Below are positions 18,379-25,302 of a stretch of 32,443 bases of DNA, in pieces (within the stretch, counting starts at the first letter, position 1; every line of letters starts with the position of its first letter). This DNA comes from Geomesophilobacter sediminis (GTDB taxonomy: Bacteria; Desulfobacterota; Desulfuromonadia; Geobacterales; Geobacteraceae). Location: the NCBI RefSeq assembly GCF_016458275.1, contig NZ_JAEMHM010000034.1:1-32443 (forward strand). Direction: 5' to 3'. The notes beneath the pieces are model-generated. The model was given only the letters and a program-made list of their open reading frames with translations. It did no database searches and had not been told where the DNA came from. Position numbers and translations under genes: made by a program.

Positions 18379-18789
18379 ATGGGAATCATGGATGAGGTCA
18401 AGGAGAAGTTTGGCCGGGTCTCGGCAGCGGAGTCGAAGAGCGGGTCGCTCTTGAGCGGCGTGATGGAGATGTTCTCCGGCCAGGGGACCGGCGGGCTGCA
18501 GGGACTGGTCAGTCTGCTGCAGCAGCGAGGGCTGGGGGATAAGGTTTCCTCGTGGGTAGGCCGGGGAGAGAACCGGCCGATCTCGCCTGAGGAGGTCAAG
18601 CAGGGGCTGGGGAGCGACCGGGTCAGGGATCTCGCCAGCAGGTCGGGCATGTCGGAGGATGAGGTGGCAAACCGGCTGTCCCAACACCTCCCCGATTTCG
18701 TGGACAAGATGACCCCCGACGGCCAGGTTCCGGAAGGCGGGAGCTGGCTGCAAAGGGGGATGGAATTTCTGAAAGACCGGTTCCAATGA
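18379..18789 (+). CDS. YidB family (DUF937) protein
   Basis: The 136-residue product begins MGIMDEVKEKFG and has the YidB/DUF937 pattern: a glycine-rich first half with short helices (LLSGVMEMFSGQGTGGLQGL, then FSS-type SSWVGRGENRPISPEEVKQG) and a conserved helical second half (VRDLASRSGMSEDEVANRLS, then QHLPDFVDKMTPDGQVPEGG). Family function is unknown. A TTG further upstream keeps the frame open, but GAGGAGG at 18367-18373 sits before the ATG at 18379 and decides the start. It is a single-gene unit with its own promoter, a candidate operator over the -10 and a strong terminator, so it is probably independently regulated. Confidence 0.88.
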   Translation: MGIMDEVKEKFGRVSAAESKSGSLLSGVMEMFSGQGTGGLQGLVSLLQQRGLGDKVSSWVGRGENRPISPEEVKQGLGSDRVRDLASRSGMSEDEVANRLSQHLPDFVDKMTPDGQVPEGGSWLQRGMEFLKDRFQ

Positions 18790-18821
18790 ATAAACCGCGC
18801 CAGGCGGTACGGCAGGCAGGG

Positions 18822-18849
18822 AAAGCCCTGGAAGGTACAGGGCTTTTTT
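18822..18849 (+). terminator. Terminator of the YidB-family gene
   Basis: AAAGCCCTG/CAGGGCTTT with a seven-base loop, followed by Ts to 18849. It lies 32 bases after the stop. Confidence 0.88.
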
Positions 18850-18906
18850 CATACAGCAAAGCGATCGACGGGGGGGACATGCTATCGGCGTCGTGGTGGT
18901 ATTACC

Positions 18907-19566
18907 ATGGATAGATCTTCAAAAAACCGACTGAACCTGCGGCATCTGCCGCTCTTTGCCGGCGGCACGCTCTTCGACAGGATTGCCCGCACGGTCTGCC
19001 GGGCCGAATGCCTGCCGCGCAAGGAGCTCTACGAAGCCTGGGAGGTGGCGCGCCGGGTGCACCGACGCTTTTGCGGCGGACGGGTCGTCGACCTCGCCGC
19101 GGGGCACGGCCTGCTCGCCCAACTGCTCCTGCTGCTGGACCGGGACATTCCGGAGGCGCTGGCCGTGGACCGGCACATTCCCGAGAGCGCGGCCCTGCTT
19201 GGGGCGGAACTTCGGACGGAGTGGCCCTGGCTCGACGGTAGGGTGAGCTTTCTGGAAAAGGATCTGGAGGAGGTCGCGCTGCTGCCGGACGACATCGTCG
19301 TTTCGGTGCATGCCTGCGGCGGCCTGACCGATCTGGTGCTGGAGCGGGCCATGGCGGCCGGGTGCCGGGTGGCCGTACTTCCCTGCTGCCATGATTTGAG
19401 GCGTGCCGATACCGGGGGGCTGCAGGGATGGCTCGATGGCCCCCTCGCGGTGGACGTGACCCGGGCCGCCCGGCTTCAGGCGAACGGCTACCGGGTTTAC
19501 ACCCAGACCATTCCCGGCGACATCACCCCGAAAAACCGCCTGTTGATGGCCGAACCGGTCCGATGA
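18907..19566 (+). CDS. Class I SAM-dependent methyltransferase, substrate unknown
   Basis: The 219-residue protein has a Rossmann-type methyltransferase core: motif I as VVDLAAGHGLLAQLL (about 60-74), an acidic residue at the end of strand two (LAVDRHIP, about 90-97), and strand four with VSVHACGGLTD (about 137-147). Downstream VAVLPCCHD (about 158-166) resembles the PCCH motif of the methyltransferase-32/GSTCD-like group, whose substrates are unknown. The start ATG lacks a clear Shine-Dalgarno. Its last 44 bases overlap, tail to tail, the 3' end of the minus-strand acyltransferase gene. Confidence 0.78.
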   Translation: MDRSSKNRLNLRHLPLFAGGTLFDRIARTVCRAECLPRKELYEAWEVARRVHRRFCGGRVVDLAAGHGLLAQLLLLLDRDIPEALAVDRHIPESAALLGAELRTEWPWLDGRVSFLEKDLEEVALLPDDIVVSVHACGGLTDLVLERAMAAGCRVAVLPCCHDLRRADTGGLQGWLDGPLAVDVTRAARLQANGYRVYTQTIPGDITPKNRLLMAEPVR

Positions 19567-20548
19567 CGGGGGCTGGCCCAGGTGGCGTGTCGGACGGCGC
19601 CACGGCATTACCGCCGACCGGGTTTTTCCTTGTTGCCTCCGCGGCCTCGCCGGCCCGCTTCCAGCGGCGGTGCACCCAGTACCACTGGGTCGGGTGGGCC
19701 ACCACGAACTCTTCGACGTAGCGCGACAAGGCTTGCGTCTCCTGCCTCATCCCTTCCTCGCTCAGGTCCTCGCCGAGGAGATGCTCCGGATGGAAGGTGA
19801 TCACGTGCCGCTCCCCTTCGCGATGGATGAAGACGGGAACCAGGGGGGCGCCGCTTTTACGGGCGAGCTGCACCGGGGCCTTGGAAGCCCAGGCCTTGCG
19901 TCCCATCACCTCGATCAGGACCCCATCCGCCGGAAGTGCCGCCTGATCGGCGAGGATCCCGACCAACTGTCCCCGCTTCAGCGCGGTCAGGATGCTCCGG
20001 AACGCCCCCTTCTTGTAGATGACCCGGCTGTTGTAGCGCATCCGCATCCGTTCCACCATCCGGTCGAAGTAAGGGTTCTTCTGGCGGTTGGCGATCACCG
20101 CGCCCTCGCCAAGGAGACGGCCGATGGCCAAGGCCATCAGTTCCCAGTTGCCGCAGTGACCGCTGACGCAGATCATCCCCTTGCCCTTGCTTTGGGCCGC
20201 CTCGAAATGCTCACGTCCGCGCAGATCGATGTTCGTCACCACCTCTTCCCCGCGGTCATGGTAGAGCCAGCAGACCTCGATCAGCGACCTCCCCATGTTC
20301 TGGAAGTTTTCCCGGGCCAGTCTCCCTGAGCATGCGGGGGATGCCGTCCAAAGCGGGTGGTGCTCCATGAAGGGGAGTGCGCGGTTGATGTTGTCGAGAA
20401 GGATCTTGCGGCGGTTGAAGAGGATGCAGGAGAGAAGGAAGCCGATTCCTGCCGCAAGGCGGTCCAGGAGGGCGGCAGGTATTAAGGTTGCGCCAAGGGT
20501 GAGACAGTAAAATCCAGCGGCTTGAACCATCCAGATGATTCGCTTCAC
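19523..20548 (-). CDS. LpxL/HtrB-type lysophospholipid acyltransferase (lipid A biosynthesis)
   Basis: This LPLAT-superfamily protein would add a secondary acyl chain to lipid A precursors at the inner membrane. An N-terminal hydrophobic helix (about 5-30) precedes the catalytic H-x4-E motif H131-CGNW-E136. Further conserved blocks are FDRMVERMR, LADQA, APLVPVFIHRE and the C-terminal YWVHRRWKR. An upstream GTG at 20560 also opens the frame, but GGGAG lies six bases before the GTG at 20548, giving MKRIIWMVQ and 341 residues; I prefer that start. The last 35 or so residues beyond RRWKRAG are Pro/Gly/Ala-rich and unlike the family core; part is encoded in the overlap with the convergent methyltransferase gene. 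Whether it transfers lauroyl or another chain cannot be told. Confidence 0.87.
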   Translation of the reverse strand: MKRIIWMVQAAGFYCLTLGATLIPAALLDRLAAGIGFLLSCILFNRRKILLDNINRALPFMEHHPLWTASPACSGRLARENFQNMGRSLIEVCWLYHDRGEEVVTNIDLRGREHFEAAQSKGKGMICVSGHCGNWELMALAIGRLLGEGAVIANRQKNPYFDRMVERMRMRYNSRVIYKKGAFRSILTALKRGQLVGILADQAALPADGVLIEVMGRKAWASKAPVQLARKSGAPLVPVFIHREGERHVITFHPEHLLGEDLSEEGMRQETQALSRYVEEFVVAHPTQWYWVHRRWKRAGEAAEATRKNPVGGNAVAPSDTPPGPAPVIGPVRPSTGGFSG

Positions 20549-20662
20549 AGTTGCTCCCACAATCTACTCATTTCCACAACGTCGCGCTGGATTCGAGGTC
20601 CGGTCCCGGCTCCGCGATGTTCAGCACCTTCAACGTACCGGAAGCGGTGCTGCCGGCGCCGC

Positions 20663-20836
20663 TTACTCGGTGTCCGGTTCGGTCGGTGCTACGGCTGCGA
20701 GTTCGTGTTCGTCATCGGGATCGACTTCGACCGGGCCAGCGGCTTTCTCTTGCTTGCGCAACAGTTTTTCTTCCTGTTTCTTTTTCTTGTCCAATTCCTT
20801 CTGACGTTTTTGGAATTTAAAATTGGGTTTAGCCAT
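20663..20836 (-). CDS. Small highly charged protein (57 residues), conserved-hypothetical type
   Basis: The product begins MAKPNFKFQKRQKELDKKKK, continues with a Lys/Glu/Gln-rich helix to QEKAAG and ends in an acidic tail (VDPDDEHELAA then PTEPDTE). AAGGAA lies five bases before the ATG. The basic half followed by an acidic half suggests a coiled or intrinsically disordered nucleic-acid or ribosome-associated protein, but that is inference. Proteins with this start are, as I recall, common in proteobacteria without known function. It is 114 bases upstream of the LpxL-like gene on the same strand and might be cotranscribed. Confidence 0.75.
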   Translation of the reverse strand: MAKPNFKFQKRQKELDKKKKQEEKLLRKQEKAAGPVEVDPDDEHELAAVAPTEPDTE

Positions 20837-21182
20837 TGGATTTCCTTATTGTTGGTAGGGCTGGAAAGTAAGAAGGTCAGGTCGTTTTCGGTAGGTGCGG
20901 GTAGGGAGTGCCGGTCAATTTCCTACAATATACTAACCTTTTACTACCTATTCCGACTGCTCTGCGTGCGGATTTGAAATAAAAAAAGTTATCTTCCATC
21001 GTGCACGTCTGTGGCCGTAATAGCAAGGATATTCTTGATCAGAATTTTGCCGATATTTCTATCAATTGCCGACGCTGGTAAACAGATAAGTACACGTATT
21101 GATAGAGATAATAACTGAATTTTATCGGGGCTGATGCCGTGGTGGAAGGTGTCGTGTCTCTCATTTTTACTGACGAATGAAA
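20837..21182. other. AT-rich intergenic stretch between divergent genes
   Basis: This region is clearly more AT-rich than the flanking genes and has no credible reading frame. It would hold the upstream signals of the minus-strand 57-residue gene and of the cold-shock gene. I see no riboswitch or repeat in it. Confidence 0.5.
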
Positions 21183-21211
21183 TTTTAATCGCTTGCTATA
21201 TCGGCTATAAA
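21183..21211 (+). promoter_or_regulatory. Probable promoter of the cold-shock gene
   Basis: TATAAA (21206-21211) lies 17 bases after TTTTAA (21183-21188). The -10 is good and the -35 poor. The predicted leader is about 65 bases, shorter than the leader of E. coli cspA. Confidence 0.4.
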
Positions 21212-21282
21212 TTGTTAATGTCTAGTAAGTAGGTAACAAGTTTCGGATAAAAACAGCAGCATTACTTGGAGAAAGAAAGTAC

Positions 21283-21483
21283 ATGACAAACGGAAGAGTG
21301 AAATGGTTTAACGACAGCAAGGGTTTTGGTTTTCTCGAGCAGGAAAATGGTGAGGACGTTTTTTGCCACTTTTCCGCTATCAGCGGCGACGGCTTCAAGT
21401 CCCTGGTCGAGGGAGACAATGTGACGTTCGACGTGGTCAAAGGACCGAAAGGTCTGCAGGCTGCCAACGTAAAACGGGTCTAA
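21283..21483 (+). CDS. Cold-shock domain protein (CspA family)
   Basis: This 66-residue single cold-shock domain binds single-stranded RNA/DNA and acts as an RNA chaperone. RNP1 is K13-GFGFL-18 and RNP2 is V26-FCHF-30, where the usual V/I-H position is preceded by Cys; the N-terminal GRVKWFND is canonical. GGAGAAAG lies before the ATG. It is monocistronic with a strong terminator. Which paralogue it is, and whether it is cold-induced, cannot be told from the sequence. Confidence 0.96.
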   Translation: MTNGRVKWFNDSKGFGFLEQENGEDVFCHFSAISGDGFKSLVEGDNVTFDVVKGPKGLQAANVKRV

Positions 21484-21549
21484 GCAACTCCGGCCCGCTA
21501 TCGGCGGCGGCATCGCTGCTGCCGTCCGATACAAGGTTTCGACACGCGA

Positions 21550-21583
21550 CGAGGCCCCTGGAATCCAGGGGCCTCGTTCATTT
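21550..21583 (+). terminator. Terminator of the cold-shock gene
   Basis: CGAGGCCCCTGG/CCAGGGGCCTCG is a perfect 12-bp stem with a three-base loop, followed by TTCATTTT. Confidence 0.88.
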
Positions 21584-21666
21584 TGTGCGCCCTGCCGTAC
21601 CGGTCAACGCGTAACCGGAGCCGGGAGGGAGCAAGGGGCGTGGGGAACCGGTTGCAGGCAGACAAG

Positions 21667-21696
21667 GAAGGCACCCGTTTTCGAACCGGTGCCTTC
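21667..21696. terminator. Hairpin between convergent csp and trans-sulfuration genes
   Basis: GAAGGCACC and GGTGCCTTC are perfect inverse copies with CG inner pairs possible. It lies 50 bases downstream of the minus-strand gene stop and could end that transcript, though T tracts are short on both sides. Similar AAGGCACC hairpins occur at 25235 and 28190. Confidence 0.5.
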
Positions 21697-21746
21697 TTGC
21701 ATTCAGGGACCGGTACTTTCGGTGCCTGCTTTACGCCACGGCGGCA

Positions 21747-22925
21747 CTAGCCGTCCAGTGCGGCCTGCAGGTCGGCAAGCAGGTCGCCGATGTCCTCTAA
21801 CCCGCAGGAGAGACGGACCATGCCGTCCACGATCCCCCGGCGGGCCCTTTCTTCCGGCGCCATCCCGTGATGGGTGACCAGAACCGGCTGGGTGATCAAA
21901 CTCTCGGTCCCTCCCAGGCTAACCGCGATGGTGAAGAGTTCGAGACGGTCCACCATCCGGGCCGTAGCCGCCGCGTCGCCGTCATAGACGAAGCTCACCA
22001 TCCCGCCGAACCCGCGCATCTGCCGCCGGGCGATCTGGTACCCGGTAGCTTCGGGGAGCCCCGGGTAATTTACCCGGATCACCTTGCGGTGCGTGGCAAG
22101 GAACTGGGCGACCGCCAGGGCATTCTCGTTTTGCTGGCGCACCCGCACGCTCAGCGTGCGCAGGCTCCGGGCCAGCAGATGGGCCACCTCGGGAGCCATG
22201 ATCTGCCCCAGGTTCTTACGCCACGCCCAGACCGGCTCCAGGAGGGCTTTCGATCCGATAACGGCCCCACCGGTCAGATCGCTGTGTCCCCCGAGGTACT
22301 TGGTGGTGCTGTGGATGACGATGTCTGCCCCGAGATGCAGCGGGTTTTGGTTCACCGGGGAGGCGAAGGTGTTGTCCACCACCGTCAGGGCTCCCGCGGC
22401 CCGCGCCGTCTGCGCTATGGCCGCAATATCCAGTATTTCCATCCCCGGATTGGTCGGCGTCTCGAAAAAGACGATGCGGGTGCGGGGGGTGATCGCTGCG
22501 CCCAACCGCCCCAGTTCTTCGCCCAGGAGAAAGGTCGTTTCGATGCCGAGATTGGGGAGGTTATTGGCCAGCAGCTCGAAGGTGCCGCCATAGACGTCTC
22601 CGATGCAGACGATATGATCTCCCGTCCGGCAGTGGGCGAGAAAGGTCGCGGACTCGGCAGCCATCCCCGAACCGAAGACGTAAGCCGTCTCGCCCCCCTC
22701 CAACAGCGCGAGCTTTCTTTCCACTGCCTTGATGGTCGGATTGTGGCCGAAGCGGGTATAGAGGTTTCCCGCCTTGCGCCCTTCGACGACGTCGACTAAC
22801 GCCTGGGTGGACGGAAAACCGAAGGTGGAATGGTTGTAGAGGGGAACGTGGATCCCCCCTTCGGGGTCGAGCCGTTCTCCGCCGTGGACGCAAATGGTGG
22901 AAAAGCCCGGTTTTTCTTTGCTCAT
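21747..22925 (-). CDS. Cys/Met-metabolism PLP-dependent enzyme (cystathionine gamma-synthase/methionine gamma-lyase family)
   Basis: The 392-residue fold type I PLP enzyme carries the PLP lysine K209 in HSTTKYLGGHSD, the ring-stacking D184 region VVDNTFASP, GSGMAAESA (about 86-94) for phosphate binding and YTRFGHNPT (56-64). The last motif is one residue longer than the common Y-x-R-x-x-NPT. The C-terminal SLGGTESLITQP block is typical. Candidate reactions are cystathionine gamma-synthase, O-acyl-homoserine sulfhydrylase or methionine gamma-lyase; sequence alone does not decide. AGAGGA lies before the ATG at 22925, so the longer open frame reaching 23105 is not the start. No SAM riboswitch was recognised upstream. 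Confidence 0.93.
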   Translation of the reverse strand: MSKEKPGFSTICVHGGERLDPEGGIHVPLYNHSTFGFPSTQALVDVVEGRKAGNLYTRFGHNPTIKAVERKLALLEGGETAYVFGSGMAAESATFLAHCRTGDHIVCIGDVYGGTFELLANNLPNLGIETTFLLGEELGRLGAAITPRTRIVFFETPTNPGMEILDIAAIAQTARAAGALTVVDNTFASPVNQNPLHLGADIVIHSTTKYLGGHSDLTGGAVIGSKALLEPVWAWRKNLGQIMAPEVAHLLARSLRTLSVRVRQQNENALAVAQFLATHRKVIRVNYPGLPEATGYQIARRQMRGFGGMVSFVYDGDAAATARMVDRLELFTIAVSLGGTESLITQPVLVTHHGMAPEERARRGIVDGMVRLSCGLEDIGDLLADLQAALDG

Positions 22926-23116
22926 GGCAAGATCCTCTTGTCGTGGAAGCTGCTGAAAGCACGGTAAGGTGGTTTCCCTCTTACCAGATATCGGTCCGAG
23001 GGGGGACCGGTCAGGAATGAGGAGTAAAGTACCTCTTCTCGGGAAAGTAGCAATGTCTTGTGGCGCGCTAAAAGAGCAAAGGCTCATGGGGCCACCAATG
23101 GTCATCGCCCTTTTCT

Positions 23117-23145
23117 GGGGACTGGCTCCGCAGGTGCCGGTCCCC
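23117..23145. repeat. Dispersed hairpin repeat (GGGGAC...GTCCCC family), copy 2
   Basis: GGGGACTGGCTCCGCAGGTG followed by CCGGTCCCC matches 2217-2246 with one deleted base and one substitution. Confidence 0.7.
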
Positions 23146-23201
23146 CCTGGACGGACCTTTCCCCTCAGCTGCTGTCCCGGAACGCCTCGGACCTTTTCCC
23201 C

Positions 23202-23230
23202 TTGACAACGGTGCGGTGAACCATTATTTT
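23202..23230 (+). promoter_or_regulatory. Promoter of the manganese-riboswitch transcript
   Basis: A perfect TTGACA (23202-23207), a 17-base spacer and TATTTT (23225-23230). The predicted start is a few bases before the riboswitch aptamer at 23242. Confidence 0.8.
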
Positions 23231-23241
23231 GAGCTCACTTC

Positions 23242-23346
23242 TAAAGGGGAGTAGTTATCGGCCACCTAAAAAGGCCGACCCGGACTTCGTCAATACGGTC
23301 GCAAGACCCGGAGCCGGGGCAGATTTTTCTGTCAACAAGACCTTTA
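23242..23346 (+). promoter_or_regulatory. yybP-ykoY manganese riboswitch aptamer
   Basis: The aptamer starts TAAAGGGGAGTAG and ends CAACAAGACCTTTA, both diagnostic of the yybP-ykoY class; the internal CGTCAAT near 23288 also matches. P1 is TAAAGG (23242-23247) with CCTTTA (23341-23346). An internal stem GGCC...GGCC (23260-23276) is P2-like. In this class Mn2+ binds between two docked loops and stabilises P1. Here the 3' strand of P1 is also the left arm of an intrinsic terminator (23337-23382), so metal binding should favour readthrough: a transcriptional ON switch. Usual targets are TerC/YkoY or MntP-type Mn exporters; here a truncated terC remnant follows. Confidence 0.92.
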
Positions 23347-23382
23347 TCCAGGCAATCGTGCCAAGGGTAATGGTCTTTTTTT
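23337..23382 (+). terminator. Riboswitch expression-platform terminator
   Basis: AAGACCTTTATCC (23337-23349) pairs with GGGTAATGGTCTT (23365-23377) with one mismatch and one wobble, followed by a T run. It shares CCTTTA with the aptamer P1, so aptamer and terminator are mutually exclusive. Confidence 0.9.
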
Positions 23383-23437
23383 ATTACCTTCGGCACCATC
23401 CGGGGCCACCCGGCACCGAGCGTTCGGAGGTAATGTC

Positions 23438-23671
23438 ATGCAAGACAACCAGCCAGCAGTCCCTCTTTTCTATTCTCGCCTTCCCGTTGCACCCTTTCGC
23501 AACACAGTCCCTGGTCCTGCCTCTGTTCCCGGAACCTTTGCCGCTCGCGGCACGGGCTCGGCTGCCGCTTTGCGCGCCGCGGCGAAGCCTCTCCGACAAT
23601 GGGAGTTCGCCCCCTTGCGCAGGGTAGCACCGGTAACCTCACCTTGTATCTCGCTGCCTGATGGGGACTGA
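23438..23671 (+). CDS. Possible 77-residue protein behind the riboswitch, unknown
   Basis: GGAGGT (23426-23431) sits six bases before this ATG, the best ribosome site in the riboswitch leader. The product begins MQDNQPAVPLFYSRLPVAPF and is Pro/Ala/Arg-rich with no membrane segment or known domain. It ends at a TGA (23669-23671) directly before the in-frame terC remnant. It may be a by-product of rearrangement rather than a gene: the ribosome site could be the one that once served terC. An overlapping frame from ATG 23433 is less well spaced. Confidence 0.35.
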   Translation: MQDNQPAVPLFYSRLPVAPFRNTVPGPASVPGTFAARGTGSAAALRAAAKPLRQWEFAPLRRVAPVTSPCISLPDGD

Positions 23672-23802
23672 TCCCTTTGGACCTGGCTTGCCGATCCGCA
23701 GGTTTGGGCGGCGCTGATAACGTTGAGCGCACTGGAGATCGTGCTCGGCATCGACAACATCATCTTCATCTCGATCCAGGCCGGGAAACTGCCGGCAAAG
23801 GG
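23672..23802 (+). pseudogene. terC/ykoY remnant (N-terminal fragment of a TerC-family membrane protein)
   Basis: The frame after the TGA reads [20 protein letters not shown] then [15 protein letters not shown] and QAGKLPA, the highly conserved first membrane helix of TerC/YkoY/Alx proteins including the GIDN metal-site residues. Full TerC proteins are over 200 residues with about seven to nine helices; homology stops here after about 43 codons. A perfect palindrome GGGACACCCGGTGTCCC (23800-23816) sits at the break. There is no start codon with a ribosome site of its own. TerC-family proteins export Mn2+, the normal partner of the riboswitch upstream, so this is the decayed original target. 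Confidence 0.8.
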
Positions 23803-23872
23803 ACACCCGGTGTCCCCCCACGGTGTTGCCCACGCGGCAACCGTCCACGATGCATTCAAGGAGGGAGTAGAT

Positions 23873-24091
23873 ATGCAAGGCGAAAACCTGGCGCTTGCGC
23901 CAACGAGGAGGACCTTCAGGAAAAAGGAGTCCAAGGGGTTGAACAACGTCGTCTCGCTGCGCATCAGCGACCAGGAGAAACGGGTCCTGGACCGGATCAG
24001 CGCGGCCACCCAGAGCAACCTTTCCGACCTGGTGCGCAAGGCGCTCGACTTCTGGCTTGCCACCCGCAGTGGCATCCGCATGGAGCCTTGA
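23873..24091 (+). CDS. Ribbon-helix-helix domain protein
   Basis: The 72-residue protein has a basic N-terminal arm (about 11-24) and then a typical ribbon-helix-helix unit: strand NVVSLRIS (about 29-36), helix [14 protein letters not shown], turn and helix [16 protein letters not shown]. Such proteins are dimeric DNA-binding repressors or antitoxins. AAGGAGGGAG (23858-23867) precedes the ATG; the frame is also open upstream, continuous with the terC remnant, but the strong ribosome site favours this start. No toxin gene is adjacent. It is 61 bases before the Tim44-like gene and they may form one unit behind the Mn riboswitch. Its target is unknown. Confidence 0.72.
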   Translation: MQGENLALAPTRRTFRKKESKGLNNVVSLRISDQEKRVLDRISAATQSNLSDLVRKALDFWLATRSGIRMEP

Positions 24092-24152
24092 AACTGCGCT
24101 GCGAACACCACCACTTTCAATGCTTGAACAACTTCAAGGAGGAGCAGACACC

Positions 24153-25151
24153 ATGAACAACAAAAACAAGGGAGCAAAAATTTTCGCCGTACTCGCCGCG
24201 GTCCTCATGATGAGTGTGACCGTCATGGAACTCAATGCGGAGGCGCGTGCCGGTTCCAGCCGGTCGGCGGGCAGCCGCGGCAGCCGAAGCTACTCGCGTC
24301 CGGCCGCCTCGAGCCCGTACTACCAACCGAGCCCGATGCGCCAGCCGGCGCCGCCGATCTCGAACCGCTACCAGCAGCCCGCCGGAGGCGGGTTCTTGCG
24401 GAGCATGGCCGGCGGCCTGGTGGGGGGCATGCTGGGCGGCATGTTGTTTAGAAGCATGGGGATGGCCGGCGGCATGGGAGGCATGGGGGGCGGCGGTATC
24501 GGCCTCTTCGAGATTATCCTCCTGGCCGGTATCGGTTATCTGATTTACCGCTTCGTGAAGAGCCGCCGTCAACCGGCCGCCGCAGCGTCCCGCTACCAGG
24601 GCGAGTACCAGGCCGGCGGCTATCCGTCGGGATACCAGGACGGCAATCAGGACGTGACGCAGCCGTCCGGTTCCTACCGCCAGGTCGATGATTCCGCGGC
24701 CGGTGCCGACCTGGAGAACGGGATCGCGCAGCTGCGCCAGATGGATCCCCATTTCGACGCGCAGCGCTTTAGCGATAACGCCATGGACATCTTCTTCAAG
24801 ATCCAGGGGGCCTGGATGAATCGGGATTTGGCCCCGGTGGCGGGGGTGCTCACCGCAGAGATGCGCGGCATCCTGCAGGAGGACGTGAGCCGGCTGCTGC
24901 GCGAGCGGCAGGTGAATCGGCTGGAGAACATCGCGGTGCGCAAGGTGGAAATCGCCGAGGTCTGGCAGGAGGGGGGGCAGGACTACGTGACCGCCCTGAT
25001 CCAGGCGAACCTGCTCGACTACACCACCGACGAGACCGGCACCGTCTTATCGGGGAGCAAGAGCGACCCGGTCAAGTTCCAGGAATACTGGACCTTCACC
25101 CGTCCGGTGGGCGACAACCCCTGGACGCTGTCCGCGATCCAGCAGCAATAG
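24153..25151 (+). CDS. Secreted/membrane Tim44-like domain protein
   Basis: The 332-residue protein starts with a signal peptide (MNNKNKGAKIFAVLAAVLMM, ending about ELNAEARA). A Ser/Arg/Pro/Gln-rich linker follows, then a Gly/Met-rich hydrophobic segment (about 85-135), a membrane helix LFEIILLAGIGYLIYRFVKS (about 117-136) and a C-terminal Tim44-like domain (about 205-330), recognisable from FSDNAMDIFFKIQGAWMNRD and YWTFTRP. Bacterial members are poorly characterised membrane-associated proteins. AAGGAGGAG before this ATG decides the start; the frame stays open from 24057 but that extension is not coding. It follows the ribbon-helix-helix gene. Confidence 0.88.
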   Translation: MNNKNKGAKIFAVLAAVLMMSVTVMELNAEARAGSSRSAGSRGSRSYSRPAASSPYYQPSPMRQPAPPISNRYQQPAGGGFLRSMAGGLVGGMLGGMLFRSMGMAGGMGGMGGGGIGLFEIILLAGIGYLIYRFVKSRRQPAAAASRYQGEYQAGGYPSGYQDGNQDVTQPSGSYRQVDDSAAGADLENGIAQLRQMDPHFDAQRFSDNAMDIFFKIQGAWMNRDLAPVAGVLTAEMRGILQEDVSRLLRERQVNRLENIAVRKVEIAEVWQEGGQDYVTALIQANLLDYTTDETGTVLSGSKSDPVKFQEYWTFTRPVGDNPWTLSAIQQQ

Positions 25152-25164
25152 CGGCGCTACCGGA

Positions 25165-25190
25165 GTTCCGCCTCGCCTGGGAGGCGGAAC
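25165..25190 (+). other. Perfect hairpin after the Tim44-like gene
   Basis: GTTCCGCCTC/GAGGCGGAAC, 10 bp with a six-base loop, begins 14 bases after the stop. No T run follows, so it may be an RNA-stability hairpin working with the terminator at 25235. Confidence 0.5.
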
Positions 25191-25234
25191 CCCTGCTGTA
25201 GACTCCCCATGCCGGGGTTCTCGCACAAAAGAAC

Positions 25235-25264
25235 AAAGGCACCCGGTTTTTTCCAGGTGCCTTT
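25235..25264. terminator. Terminator between convergent genes
   Basis: AAAGGCACC/GGTGCCTTT, nine perfect pairs with a 12-base loop. It could serve the Tim44-like gene (plus) and the lipoprotein gene (minus). A GGTGCCTGTCCCC repeat word lies just beyond. Confidence 0.65.
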
Positions 25265-25302
25265 GCCATGCGTCACCTTACGAGGTGCCTGTCCCCAAGA
25301 CG

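Noticed and set aside
21867-22799. 310-codon plus-strand frame opposite the PLP enzyme
   Set aside because: Shadow of the minus-strand gene; rich in His/Gly/Pro/Arg with no recognisable domain.
22926-23105. N-terminal extension of the PLP enzyme to 23105, and a SAM riboswitch upstream
   Set aside because: AGAGGA and the family-typical start MSKEKPGF point to 22925. I looked for SAM-I and SAM-II signatures in the leader and found none.
23669-23720. Selenocysteine decoding of the TGA before the terC remnant
   Set aside because: The small ACCTG/CAGGT stem is weak, the upstream 77 codons are unrelated to TerC, and no known TerC protein uses selenocysteine. Rearrangement explains it more simply.
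24057-24152. Longer start for the Tim44-like protein at 24057
   Set aside because: The upstream extension overlaps the ribbon-helix-helix gene end and would hide the signal peptide; AAGGAGGAG before 24153 gives a proper start.
23470-24177. 235-codon minus-strand frame across the terC remnant and ribbon-helix-helix gene
   Set aside because: It is antisense to recognisable TerC and ribbon-helix-helix sequence, and its own product matches nothing I know.
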